A model generated the notes under the pieces. It was not told where the DNA came from, ran no database searches, and saw only the letters and a list, made by a program, of their open reading frames with translations. From NCBI GenBank assembly GCA_037447655.1, contig JBBHKE010002503.1, positions 107,710-171,709 of the forward strand: 64,000 bases of DNA, given 5' to 3'. Positions within the stretch are counted from its first letter, which is position 1. Each line of letters opens with the position of its first letter. Below are positions 46,215 to 59,400 of the stretch, in pieces. The DNA comes from Zygnema cylindricum (Eukaryota; Streptophyta; Zygnematophyceae; Zygnematales; Zygnemataceae). The position numbers were made by a program, and so were the translations under genes.

Positions 46215-49200
46215 ATGGCTCAGCTTGGAGGAGGAGCCGAAGCTCACGCTCGCTTTAAACAATATGAATACCGCGCAAATTCCTCTCTTGTCCTTACAAC
46301 CGACACACGCCCTCGAGACACACATGAACCGACTGGAGAGCCAGAAACTCTGTGGGGAAAAATCGATCCACGGTCATTCGGGGATAGAGCAACACAAGGA
46401 AAACCATTAGGTTTGGAAGAGAAGGCAAAAAGGAAGAAGGCGGCAAAGGATAGAGAGAAAGAGAAAGGGTTAGGGGACATAATAAGACAACCTAATAAGA
46501 AACTGAAAGGCAGCGGAGAGGGAGTAGGGAGTGGAGGTGGTTTTGGACCAGGATTACAAAACGAAGGAGTTTTAGGGTTAGTAGATGATGGAAGTTATCG
46601 ACCAAAGACGAAAGAGACGAGAGTCGCATATGAAGCTTTACTTAGTATGATTCAACAGCAATTTGGGGATCAACCTCAAGATATTTTGAGAGGGGCTGCT
46701 GACGAAGTTTTAGGAGTTTTAAAAAATGATCGTCTGAAAGATCTCGATAAAAAGCGAGATATTGAGAAGCTTTTAAATAATTTGTCGAATGAAAAGTTCG
46801 CGGAGTATGTTGCTGTCGGGAAAAAGATTACAGATTACCAGGAGGGAGGAGATGTCGTGGTAGGAGGTACGGCAGGAGAGGCATTAGATGATGACATTGG
46901 GGTGGCTGTTGAATTTGAAGAAGAAGAAGAGGAAGAAGAAGACGATTTAGACGAAGTTGAGGAGGAAGAGGAGGAGGATGATGGAGGGGAAGAAGAGGGA
47001 GGGGCTATGCAAATGCAAGGGGGTCTGGACGATGATGATATGGAAGAGACAGATGAGGGATTGAATGTACAAGATATTGATGCTTATTGGTTACAGAGAA
47101 AAATAGGACAAGCTTACGGGCAGAATGATCCACAACATAGTCAAAAACTTGCAGAGGAGGTTTTGGAAACCCTAGCGTCTTCTGAAGAGGACAGACTTAT
47201 TGAAAATCGTCTCGTTATGTTGTTAGATTATGACAAATTTGACCTGATTAAGATGTTGTTACGAAACCGTTTGAAGATTGTGTGGTGTACGAGACTTGCC
47301 CGGGCGGAGGATGAAGACCAGAGAAAAAAATTGGAAACAGAAATGACAGAGGGAGATGATCCAGCACTAAGGGGGATATTAGAGCAATTGCATGCCACTA
47401 GGGCAACGGCTAAAGAACGACAAACAAACCTCGAAAGAAGGATAAGAGAGGAAGCAAGGAGGCTGAGAGACGGAGGAGGAGGAGGAACAGCAGAAGGAGA
47501 AAAGGGAGATGATGATCGGCCTGTAGGAATAGCGGGACGAGAGGGAGGGGCTGGGGGAGGAGGAGGTGCGTCAGATGCAGGAGGATGGCTCAAGGGGCAA
47601 CAGCGAAAGTCTTTGGACTTGGAGTCACTTGCTTTTCACCAAGGAGGATTTCTAATGGCGAATAAACGGTGTGAATTGCCACAAGGGTCTTACAGGGCCG
47701 CGAAGAAAGGGTATGACGAGGTCCATGTGCCAGCTTTAAAGCCAAAGCCATTTAAGGAAGGAGAGGAGCTCGTCAAGATTTCGGATATGCCTGAGTGGGT
47801 ACGTCCGGCGTTCACTAAGATGACTTCGTTAAACCGAGTTCAGTCCAAAGTTTATGAGACGGCGTTTTACACGTCAGAGCATTTGCTTTTATGTGCTCCT
47901 ACTGGAGCTGGGAAGACGAATGTTGCGATGCTTACCATTTTGCATGAACTCGGTTTGCATCGGAAATCAGACGGAACATTCGATTTATCGGCTTTTAAGA
48001 TCGTATATGTTGCTCCCATGAAAGCACTTGTGGCAGAATTAGTGGGTAATTTGTCGAACAGGTTAAAAGATTACGGAATATCAGTGAAGGAGCTTACTGG
48101 GGATGCAACTTTGACAAAGCAGCAAATTCAAGACACGCAAATTATTGTGACAACTCCTGAAAAATGGGATATTATCACCAGGAAATCAGGAGATCGGACA
48201 TATACACAGCTGGTCAAGTTGTTGATCATTGATGAGATTCACTTGCTTCATGATAACAGAGGCCCAGTCTTGGAAAGCATTGTTTCGAGGACAGTACGTC
48301 AAATTGAAAGCACACAGGAGATGATTCGTCTAGTCGGCCTAAGTGCAACTCTTCCAAATTATGAAGATGTGGCATTGTTTCTGAGAGTTGACTTGAAAAA
48401 GGGACTTTTTTACTTTGATAACTCTTTTCGACCATGTCCTCTTGCCCAACAATATATCGGAATCACTGTACGCAAGCCTTTGCAACGATTTCAGTTGATG
48501 AATGATATTTGCTATGAGAAAGTTATTGAGTCGGCTGGCAAACACCAAGTCTTGGTCTTCTGTCATTCTCGAAAAGAAACTGCAAAGACAGCCCGAGCAA
48601 TTCGTGACACTGCTCTCACAAATGACACATTAGGACGATTTTTGAAGGAAGATTCGGCCAGTCGTGAAATTCTCCAAACAGAGGCGGAGAATGTTAAAAG
48701 TAATGATTTGAGGGACTTGTTGCCCTATGGTTTTGCAATTCACCATGCAGGCATGGCTCGTACGGATCGCACACTTGTGGAAGATCTCTTTGGTGATGGA
48801 CATATTCAGGTGAGGTTACAGACCGAATGATATAGAGTGTTTGTTGTGATTAGTTAAAGTTCAGATGCTTCTTTCCTGTAATCTGAATTGGCAGATTTTA
48901 CTGGGTCTATTTTTCATTCCATTGTATTGGATGTGCTTTTATCTGAATGATGTATAGCATCAGCTCGTAGATCATGAAGTGATTAGTGTAACTGCTTAAA
49001 TTATGTAACACACATCAGATGCTTATTTCTTGTAATCTGAATTGTATATTTTACTGGTTTTTCTTCATTTCATTGTAACACGATTCGCTTTTATCTGAAT
49101 GATGTATAGCGTCGCCCTTTCAGATGAGTGCAAACTCAGTCGTCTTCTTTCTGATTTGTTGGTTGCCTTATTAAGTTTGCCCTGTGGTATTGTATTACCT

Positions 49201-52200
49201 GGCCGATTAACGCCGCCATAAAAACTACGGTAGGTTTTTGATTAAAACGAAGGGAAATTTCTAATGGGGATAGTATGGTGGCTAATTCTTCCCTTTCAGG
49301 TGCTCGTTTCCACCGCCACACTTGCATGGGGAGTGAACCTTCCTGCACACACCGTCATCATCAAGGGTACACAGATCTACAACCCGGAAAAGGGTGCCTG
49401 GACAGAGCTTTCTCCCCTTGATGTAATGCAGATGCTGGGACGAGCTGGTAGGCCCCAGTTTGATACATATGGTGAAGGTATCATTATCACCGGCCATGCA
49501 GAGCTGCAATTTTATCTTTCCCTTTTGAATCAACAGCTGCCTATCGAGTCACAGTTTATTTCGAAACTGGCAGATAATCTCAATGCAGAAATTGTACTTG
49601 GAACAGTTCAGAATGCTCGAGAGGCCACAAGGTGGTTGGGATATACTTACCTGTACATCCGTATGCTGCGGAATCCGACATTGTATGGAGTGAGTGCGGA
49701 AGAGGCAGATAGAGACCCTGTCTTGGAAGAGAGACGAGCAGACTTGGTATGTATTGTGTCTTCTGAATGATGCATTAAGTTAAGGAACAGTTACTTTTAA
49801 CATGTGAGAGAATATCTATATTTTGTTCTATGATCTGCATAAATCTTTGTTTTTTAAAATTGCTGCATACTGATGGAGTAAATGTTTCATTATAATTGAC
49901 GGGCTGTCTTAAATTTGAGTAACTTTGCAGTACTGGTGATGCTTGTTTTGGTTGATGAAGAAGTGATTTTGTCATGAGATTCATTTGAATGCCCCTTTTT
50001 TTCTGGTTGTTCCAGATCCACTCTGCTGCACTTTCCTTGGACAAAAACTCTCTTATTAAGTATGATCGCAAGAGCGGGTATTTCCAAGTAACCGACCTGG
50101 GAAGGATCGCCTCATTCTACTATGTTGGACACGGAACCATTGCAACCTACAATGAACACTTGAAACCAACTATGGGGGATATTGAGCTGTGCCGTTTATT
50201 CTCATTGAGTGAAGAATTCAAGTATGTGACAGTCCGTGAAGAAGAGAAAATGGAGTTGGCGAAGCTATTGGATCGTGTGCCCATTCCTGTTAAGGAGAGT
50301 ATCGATGATCCTAGCGCTAAGATCAACGTGTTGCTTCAGGCATACATCAGCCAGCTCAAATTGGAGGGTTTATCATTGACATCTGATATGGTGTTTGTAA
50401 CACAGGCAAGTCATCTGTCCATTTTGTATGTTGTGCCAAGCGTGTGAGACACACAGTAGGAGCTCAAATTTGATAATTTTGGTTGCAGTGGTTTCTCTTT
50501 ATATCTGTTATTTCACATGTAGATGTCTTTTGATGACATTTCTGTTGTCTGAATGTCTTGCAGAGCGCTGGAAGACTGATGAGGGCCCTGTTTGAGATTG
50601 TGCTCAAACGTGGTTGGGCACAATTGGCCGAAAAAGCATTGGCATTGTGCAAAATGGTATCTCGTCGCATGTGGGCGTCTCAAACGCCACTGCGACAATT
50701 TTTCAAGGGAATTCCTAGTGACATTTTGAGCAAGATGGAGAAAAAAGATCTTGCGTGGGATAGGTATTACGATCTTTCAAGCCAGGAGCTTGGAGAGCTT
50801 GTGCGCTTCCCGAAGATAGGGAAGACACTGCATAAATTTGTGCATCAGGTAATTGATGTAAAGTGTTGAGATTTTTTGGGATTTTACACCTTACAGAGAT
50901 GTCTTAAATGCCATATGCGTTTGTGTAAATGCATTGAATTATATTTTGCAGGGTAAAACATTGAAGTACCTATGTTTACTTTTTGAACAATTTTTGAGCT
51001 TGAATGCAAATATATATTCAATGAACGGACAAACTCATGTTCAGTAGGTGCGTGTTCTTTTAGGGTAAAATCATATGTATGATGTGGCCCGGGGTTTTGG
51101 AACTTACGATTTTGCAACAGTCTACAAGCTGGAAGGTTGCCATGCATTTCGGAACTTCTACAGTGGTTTTAACCCCTGCCCCTTTTTTTTCTTTTTCTCT
51201 TTTATCAGTTTCCTCGCCTGGAGCTATCTGCACATGTACAGCCAATAACGCGATCCATTCTGAAGGTTGACCTCACCATCACTCCTGATTTTCAATGGGA
51301 TGAGAAAGTTCATGGCTTTGTGGAGCCTTTTTGGGTGATAGTGGAGGACAATGATGGTGAAAACATCCTGCATCACGAATATTTCCTGCTTAAGATGCAG
51401 TACGCTGAGGAGGATCATCTCCTTTCCTTCTCCGTTCCTATCTACGAACCTCTGCCTCCTCAGTATTTTGTCAAGGTGGTCTCCGATAAGTGGCTAGGTT
51501 CAGAAGCCGTTCTACCTGTCTCCTTCCGTCATCTCATCCTCCCAGAAAAGTATCCTCCACCCACCGAGCTCTTAGATCTTCAACCTCTCCCTGTTTCGGC
51601 TTTAAGGCATCCTAACTACGAAGCTTTATACGCCAGACAGTTCAGCCATTTCAACCCCATCCAGACACAAGTGTTCACTGTCCTTTACACAACGGATGAC
51701 AATGTTTTGGTTGCTGCCCCGACAGGAAGTGGGAAAACTATTTGCGCTGAATTTGCAGTTTTGAGAATGTTTCAGAAACTTGAGGGTGTCGGTGGTCGTT
51801 GTGTATATGTTGCTCCTGTTGAGGCTCTTGCGAAGGAGAGGTTAAGGGACTGGCAAATTAAGTTTGGACAAGGCTTGGGAGCTCGAATAGTGGAACTCAC
51901 AGGAGAGAGTGCCAGTGACTTGAAGCTTTTAGACAAGGCTAACATTGTGATTTCTACCCCCGAACGGTGGGACGCTTTGTCGAGAAGGTGGAAACAACGA
52001 AAAGCAGTTCAACAGGTGGGGAAACAACCTCTTATGCAACCAAAATATTCTATCTTTAGTGATGAGATTAAAGGCTGTCTGGATTTATTGAAGCTGATTG
52101 TGAATTACAGGTGCTGTGTTTATGTGAATGTTGTAGCTGTAGGACTAAAAAAGCTGCGAGTTTGAGGATTTATAAAAAAGCTTGAGCTTCTTTCGTTAGA

Positions 52201-55151
52201 GAGTGCGAAGGTGGAAGTCGGAAGGCATGAATGTTATGAGCTTGAAGTGTATGTCACTCTGAGTTGATGAGGACAGAGGAGCAGGTTCTAGGTTGATCTT
52301 TTCTTGCCAAGATTCATTGGGAAAGGCGGAATTATTAAATTACCACAATCAGCAGATTTAGTTTTCAATAAGTGAAGAAAATACGGTGTAGAGTTTTGCA
52401 GAAAACTAATGTCAAGGCTTTTACTTTTGCTGGTGTTTTCATGCAGACGGACCTTTTCATTGTGGATGAACTTCATTTAATTGGAGGCGACCAGGGTCCG
52501 ATCCTAGAGGTGATCACCAGCCGTATGAGGTACATGAGCTCACAGATGGAGAACAAGGTCCGAATCGTTGCTCTGAGCACCTCCCTTGCTAATGCCAAAG
52601 ATTTGGGTGAGTGGATTGGGGCAAGTTCACATGGTCTATTCAACTTCTCTCCCGCGGTACGTCCTGTCCCATTGGAAATTCACATTCAGGGAGTCGATAT
52701 TGCTAATTTTGAAGCGCGGATGCAAGCCATGACGAAGCCTGCATACACTGCGATAATACAACATGCGTCGAGGGAAAGAAAACCAGCGATTGTCTTTGTA
52801 CCGACCAGAAAACATGCCCGTCTCACAGCTTTGGACCTCTCTGTTTATGCTGCAACTGATGCTGGTGGGACTGGTGCTGTTACTGGCCGTTCTCCATTTC
52901 TTCACTGTACAGAGGAGGATCTGGAACCATTTTTGGACCGTGTTAAAGATAAAGCTTTGAAACAATCGCTTGTATATGGTGTCGGCTATCTCCATGAAGG
53001 TCTTAGTTTGGCGGAACGGGAAGTGGTCGAACAGTTGTTTTTTGCTGGGGCTGTACAGGTCTGTGTGGCTAGCGCTTCTATGTGCTGGAGCATCCAGGCA
53101 GCTCATTTGGTAGTGGTTATGGGAACACAGTATTTTGATGCAAGGGAGAGTGCTCATGCTGATTACCCAATCACAGATCTTTTGCAAATGATGGGCCGAG
53201 CAAGCAGGCCCCTCGTGGATACAAGTGGGAAATGTGTGATTCTATGTCATACGCCCCGGAAAGAGTATTACAAAAAGTTTTTGTTTGAACCTTTGCCAGT
53301 TGAATCACATCTGGACCACTACCTTCATGATCATTTGAATGCTGAGGTTGTTGTGAGGACGATAGAGAGCAAACAAGATGCAGTCGACTACTTGACTTGG
53401 ACATTCCTTTACCGTCGGTTGACCCAAAATCCTAATTACTACAATCTTCAAGGAGTCTCTCATCGACATTTGAGCGAGCATCTGTCTGATCTTGTAGAGT
53501 CTACCATTTCTGATTTAGAGTCCAGTAAGTGCTTGCTGGTACAGGCAGATATGGATTTAGAAGCATTAAACCTTGGAATGATTGCAGCGTATTACTACAT
53601 AAGTTACACGACCATCGAGCTTTTTGCTTTATCATTGACTCAGAAGACAAAGTTAAAGGGTTTGATAGAGATTCTCACGTCCGCGTCAGAGTTCTCCAAA
53701 TTGCCTGTTAGGCCAGGTGAAGAGGAAACGGTTCGCAAAATGATAAATCACCAACGATTTTCTGTTGACAAACCAAAGTATACAGATCCCCATCTCAAGG
53801 CTAATGCCCTTCTTCAAGCCCACCTTGCGAGGTACAATGTATCAGGACCCTTAGCCCAGGACCAACGTTCCGTATTACTGGAAGCGCCAAGACTTCTACA
53901 GGCCATGGTGGATGTTGTATCGAGCTCTGGTTGGTTGGGACCTGCACTGGCAGCCATGGAGTTGTCACAATGTGTCACACAGGTAAGCAATGTCCTCCCT
54001 GATCTTTTTGGTCTTAGCAATCTCAGTTGGCAATAATTGTAGGTGAACCTAATTGACTTTCTAATGTATGGGCCTCTTTGACTTTTTTTCCTTCCTAATG
54101 TATTATATACAGCCTTGTTGTAGGTTAAAAACGAGCAGGTCATTTGTTGATGTAGATTCTTTTTTTCTTTGTAAACTTGCTTACACCAGCTTGATCACAT
54201 GTGTATCGTTTATTCACCTGCTTTAGTTTGTGATGTAGTCAATTGTCCACGGGGGATTTGATTAGCTGAATGACCTCCATTTTTGGTGTTTTATACTGAA
54301 ACTGGATGCTCGTTCCTGGCTCTGAAGAATTATTTCGAAATGTTTTTAGGGTTTTTTAGGCGGGTAAATAGATGCATTGTAATGGGTGGCAAGTATTGTA
54401 TTATGCGGGACTGCAAGGCAAAGGGATTGCAAATCAGGACCTTACGAGAAGCCTTTAAGAATGGTACTTTGAGATTTGTAACTGGTGGCTTGTCGTGAGT
54501 GGACCATTTTTGGAATTAAGGAAAGGAAAAAGTGTTTCTATGTTGGTGCAGGCTCAGTGGGAACGTGATTCGGCTCTACTGCAGTTACCCCATTTGACTA
54601 AAGACTTGGCCAAGAAATTTGCAGAAGCAGGAGTTGAAACTGTGGCAGATTTAGTGGACATGGAGGACGAAGAACGAGCGAAAGTTTTGCAGTTCAGTGA
54701 CGCGCAATTGAGGGACCTTGTGAAGGTTTGCAACAGATTCCCCAGTATTGATCTCAGTTATGAGGTACAAGAGGAGGACGAGGTTTACGCCGGAGAGCAC
54801 GTCACGGTTCAAGTGACTTTGGAACGGGAGCTGGAGGTTGGTCAAGAATTAGGGCCAGTTGATGCTCCTTATTTCCCAAAGCAAAAAGAAGAAGGGTGGT
54901 GGCTTGTAGTGGGTGACTCAAAGAGTAGTACGTTGATGGCTATTAAGAGAGTCGCGCTACAGAGGAGAGCGAAAGTGAAGCTCGATTTCAAGTTACCGAA
55001 GGAGGAGGTCGTGGGAGAGAAGAGCCTGATGTTGTACTTCATGTGCGACTCATATCTTGGTTGTGATCAGGAGTATGAATTCACCTTGAAAGTGAAGGAA
55101 GCGAGAGATCAAGAAGATGGCGAGGAGGGAGAAGCCATGGAGGAAGAGTAG
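46215..55151 (+). CDS. BRR2: Pre-mRNA-splicing helicase BRR2 (U5 snRNP 200-kDa helicase)
   Basis: Seven exons: 46215-48809, 49300-49746, 50016-50405, 50564-50848, 51209-52015, 52447-53982, 54552-55151; all junctions are phase 0 and give ~2219 residues, close to the usual ~2150. BRR2 is the Ski2-like ATPase of the U5 snRNP that unwinds U4/U6 during spliceosome activation. First helicase cassette: Walker A A-P-T-G-A-G-K-T (~561), D-E-I-H (~671), S-A-T (~709), H-H-A-G-M (~842), M-L-G-R-A-G-R-P (~910), then a Sec63-type module in exons 3-5. Second cassette: A-P-T-G-S-G-K-T (~1409), D-E-L-H (~1515), S-T-S in place of S-A-T, a second winged-helix/Sec63 module to the end. Residues ~232-265 are an acidic tract. 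The intron after exon 3 is GC-AG (CAG|GCAAGT). No break; expected to be functional. Confidence 0.95.
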
Positions 55152-55918
55152 ATGCTTTTTTGAGTGGTGATGTGGTTTTTGGTGAACAAAAAAACCCGAT
55201 TTTAGGGTAAAGAGATTATGACAGATAATCCTCATCGAGGCTACTTGAAAAAGTTGAGATTTTTGCGGTATGGTTTTTAAAACTGTATGGGCATGAGAGG
55301 GGTTCATGAACTAGTGATGATAATTTTAGGTTTTGTAGAATGAAAAAAGTGTTGCTGCAGTGGAAAAAATATGGGTTTGATGACAAGCTGTTTAAAAAAG
55401 CGTGATGTCCATGTATCAATTTCTCTTTTAGATGAATCGATGGCAATTAATGTTTTAGGCTTCGCTGTAACAGTTTAGTAGGCGACTTTATTTTTTACAG
55501 TGCCCTTGTACATACAGCGGAAAGTTGTAATTTGTTTTTTTGTTTTTGGCGATGTTCCAGTTTTTCTTTTGTAGTTTGATCTCGTGTGCAGTTTTCATCT
55601 TTGGTCTGCCTTTTATTCCACTTTTGTACTTTGAGTGGTTTGCCATCACGCCCTAAGAGCAAAACAAAAAGAAGAAGGAAAACAATCTAAATGAAAGCCG
55701 CAGTTTGGGGAAAAAAAAGGTTTTCAGAAACGTTTCAGTTAATTCGTCTCTAAGGTAAATGTCTTTCATGTCACATAACGTGCAAAATCGATGTATACAT
55801 TGACCATCGAAAAATGTTTGGGACGGTAGCGGGATGTCATGTACTGTTCTTGATTCTGTTGGTCTGTACTGCATACAATTCTATTTCTATGTCCTTTACA
55901 TAATTACACCTTGAATTA
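55152..55918. other. BRR2 3' region; no further gene seen
   Basis: T-rich sequence after the BRR2 stop codon with several AATGT/TTTTTT stretches, consistent with a plant 3' untranslated region, but no poly(A) signal could be fixed. Nothing else recognised. Confidence 0.4.
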
Positions 55919-56112
55919 CAATTAGTGTTGATAAAACTGATTTGGTGCTGCCTTTTTCGCCCTCGGATCACTGGTCTCATTTTTTTGTTCTCCTTTTTGC
56001 TGCTTTACTAATAATTCGAAATTATTCATGTCATTTAGAAGTCAATTAGAACCAATGACAAGCACGTAAATGCCTCTCTTATAATTCTTCACTCCGATAT
56101 TGATCCACCGTA
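55919..56112. repeat. ~195-bp repeat, copy 1
   Basis: 'gttgataaaactgattt … ggatcactggtctcattttt … gaaccaatgacaagcac … attgatccaccgta'. The same sequence recurs at 56,230-56,427 in direct orientation; the right end resembles the ATTCACAGTGTA MITE terminus. Confidence 0.75.
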
Positions 56113-56231
56113 TTAAATGCATTGGAAACGTCGACTTGAAGGACCAACCAATCCGGATGTACATCCAACAAAGCCCGAATCCCATGGACCACGGCCTCAC
56201 AACCCCCTCTCGTGGCCACTCCAAACTGACA
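56108..56231 (-). pseudogene. Reverse-transcriptase relic of a non-LTR retrotransposon
   Basis: The minus strand reads, without a stop, Q-F-G-V-A-T-R-G-G-C-E-A-V-V-H then ...H-P-D-W-L-V-L-Q-V-D-V-S-N-A-F-N, about 40 residues. This is the RT segment (G-V-x-x-G-G-x-E; L-x-x-D-x-x-N-A-F-N) of LINE-type elements, carrying the first catalytic Asp. The remainder of the element is absent; the relic sits precisely between two copies of the 195-bp repeat. Confidence 0.7.
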
Positions 56232-56427
56232 ATTAATGTTGATAAAACTGATTAGGTGCTGCCTTTTTTTGCCCTAGGATCACTGGTCTCATTTTTTTGT
56301 CATCTCCTTTTTGCTGCTTTACTAACGGTTCGAAATTATTCATATCATTTAGAAGTCAACTAGAACCAATGACAAGCACATAAACGCCTCTCTTATAATT
56401 TCTTCACTCCGGTATTGATTCACAGTA
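56230..56427. repeat. ~195-bp repeat, copy 2
   Basis: Direct copy of 55,919-56,112 with a dozen or so differences; ends 'tattgattcacagta'. Confidence 0.75.
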
Positions 56428-59400
56428 TACAAATACCAACATAAATAAACTAATAATAAATAAAATAAATACTAACAGCGCTTAGAAGCCTATTATTTTT
56501 TGAGAATTTTGCATGCAACTACAATTAATAACACTAATTCAGTGCCAGATTTTGCTGCCTCTGCACAAAATAACGTTCATATTACGAGCTGATGTTTCCC
56601 TTATAGCGATTGAGAATCATCCATGTCATTCCAGACTGAATCAGAAATAATAAAATAATAAAATTAGGGAAATCTTGCGGACATTAACAAATTTAGTACG
56701 GAGATGGAATTCTAAGCTCTGCGTATCTGTATTTGAGAGAAAGTAGGATATTTTGTGACCGTAAATTGTACGGCCCTTCGGCAGTTCCATCAATAAACCA
56801 CTAACTGCTAATAACTCAAAAAAGGCGACGTCTATTGAAATTTGACAGAGAGAGTGCTTAGAGTTTAATGTTTTCTTGGCTCGGCGTAATAACACTCAAT
56901 ATAGCGTTGATAACACTATTTCTCTCTTTACACTAATAATTTCTTAACACTAAAAGCGATTCACGGTTCACATACTACAAATTTACAATGCATTAAAGTT
57001 TGAACTGCTTGAGTTTGAAATATTTTCATACAATACGAGTCTTTTGTACGAACATTACCAGAGGGGAGTAAAATCGATCATATCGGTCGTTTCCCATTTG
57101 CGATCGCGTTACATCCATGTACTCGGCTGCGGTTGTACGTTCCGACGTGTTAAGCGGCCGTCGCAACAGGGCGTCGTTGAAACAGTTCATAATCGTCAGA
57201 CGACATCCTCCCCAATGATCTCGTCGTACCTTTCCTATTCTTCAAACTTTCGAACAAATAATTTGTATCGTACTAATATTGTTTTATTAGTTCGTACATT
57301 TCGATCTATGCCATGAACCCCATCAAAAATAACTAAATAAGTAAATAACATATTTTTCGTTGTATTAGGGTAACTTTCCATCAGACGAAAAGTGGGGTAG
57401 TTTACAAAATTCAGCGACTATCTGTACTAAACCGTACCGCTTATTTTATTTTTATACAAAAAACAAGATTACAAAGAATCTTGACAATACTCTCCGAAGG
57501 TCTGGGAGGTAATACTGACCGTCGGATGTTCATCTGCGAGGCGTTCGCTTCATTTTTCTCTGTAACTGTCAACCCACCTCGAGGAGGTGCCGAGGTGGGT
57601 TGGCAGATACAGGAAAAAAAAATCGTGACACGCTTGACGATTAAGCTATGTCACGATGCACAACCAACGAAAAATCATAAGATTTGCACATGACACGTGT
57701 TTTCCAAAATACAACCGGAAATAAAAATATAATTTCGTAACTTTCCTTCGTCACGTTATTTTCGGTAGCTTTTGTTCGTCACACTATTTCTCTCAAAGGA
57801 CTTTTGTTATGTTCGAAAACAGAAACCCTAAAAAATGAGTTGGCGCAAAGACTAGCGTCGGCAAAAAGTATAAAAGTTATGTCGTATGATGATTTCGTAC
57901 GCATGTACATGGTACGCAAGTGAAGATTTGAAGTTAAGTTTATCGGTGCCAGAAATATGAAAGATATTCAATATCGAATCGTAGCTTGCATGGCGCCAGT
58001 CAATTTAGAACATGTGGTTTACAGACTCTTTGTGATGGAATATCGACTCAGGGTGGACTTCCATTAGGCGTCTCAGTAATTGTACAGAATTTTTTACTAA
58101 AGGGCGTGCCTTCTATTAGGTCGCGACAGTAAACCACTTTTTATTTGCGTGGCTCATTCTGGTTGGTAACACGTAGGTTATTATTCGATGCTTAAAATAT
58201 TGAAAGAATCTTAGAATGCAAAGTTTGAACACAATATCTGTACGAGCGGAGGTAATATCTGTACCCGCGGAGGAAATATTTGTACCGTGAGAGGTAATTA
58301 ATGACTCGTACATAGGGCATTAAATGTACTACCCGAAATTTCAAAACGCAACGACAAAAAGGCGGCATGATGGGATAATTGATGGTGGGAGCGTGACGGG
58401 ATAACTTCGACAGATTCGCAGCCACGTTGGCGGAAGGCACATGGCCCTTGCGACGTGTACGCACATACGCGCGCGCTCATCGTGGATTTTTTTTACCTTT
58501 TCCATGCGGCCTATTTTTACACGTTCAGTCTTCGAGAATTGTCCTCCCTGTGCACGGTCTTAACAAACTGTAAGGTTAGGGTGAACTTCCATTAGAGGAA
58601 AAGTGGTGTTGTTTACTAGATGCCATACACTTTCGTACAGATTCGTACAATTTTTTTTTTTTGTCAGACGAAACATTTCGAAACATGTTTACTGGATCGC
58701 TCCAACACTATAGGCGTAGTTATCGACCGTTGGATTTTTAGCTTTTCTAGATTCGCGAAGCAATTGCGCACGTCGTCCTGTGTGAAGATACTCTCCTCGC
58801 CGAGGAGAGTATCTCCACACTGGACGATCGCACACATCGTCCAGTTTGAAGAGAGTATCTTCAAACTGGACGATGTGCGCGATGTATACCCTGGACGATG
58901 TGCGCGATGTTCAAGTGAAGAGTAAAAAAAATCGCCAACACGAACAGGCGATGAGAACTGAACACGTCGTACACGCCATCCACCGTCCACAGTTTGCCGC
59001 GCTTTCACTCTATTAAAAACGTAAAAATGTGACAAATGTCACATAATACGGGCAGAGGCTTTCCGGGAGGCAGGCGTTCAAATAAAAGCCATGGCAGTGA
59101 AGAAGTTAGGGTTTGTTACAAACCCTGATGAAGGTACAAATAGTACGTTAGAGCATACTCGTACTATACTTTAAGTACATTACGCTGGTATACTTTAAGT
59201 ACATTACGCTGGTACAAATATTTCGTTCTGACTTTCCGTTGAAGATATTTTGCAGATTTCCAAAAATTTTAGGTGGTCCACATATTTCGTTCTGACTTTC
59301 CGTTGAAGACGTTGAAGATATTTGGCAGATTTTCAAAATTTTGACTCTAACCTACGTGGCGCCAATCATAATTGAGAAACGATGTTAACTGGCACGACAT

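Noticed and set aside
52636-53187. 183-codon minus-strand frame
   Set aside because: Antisense to BRR2 exon 6.
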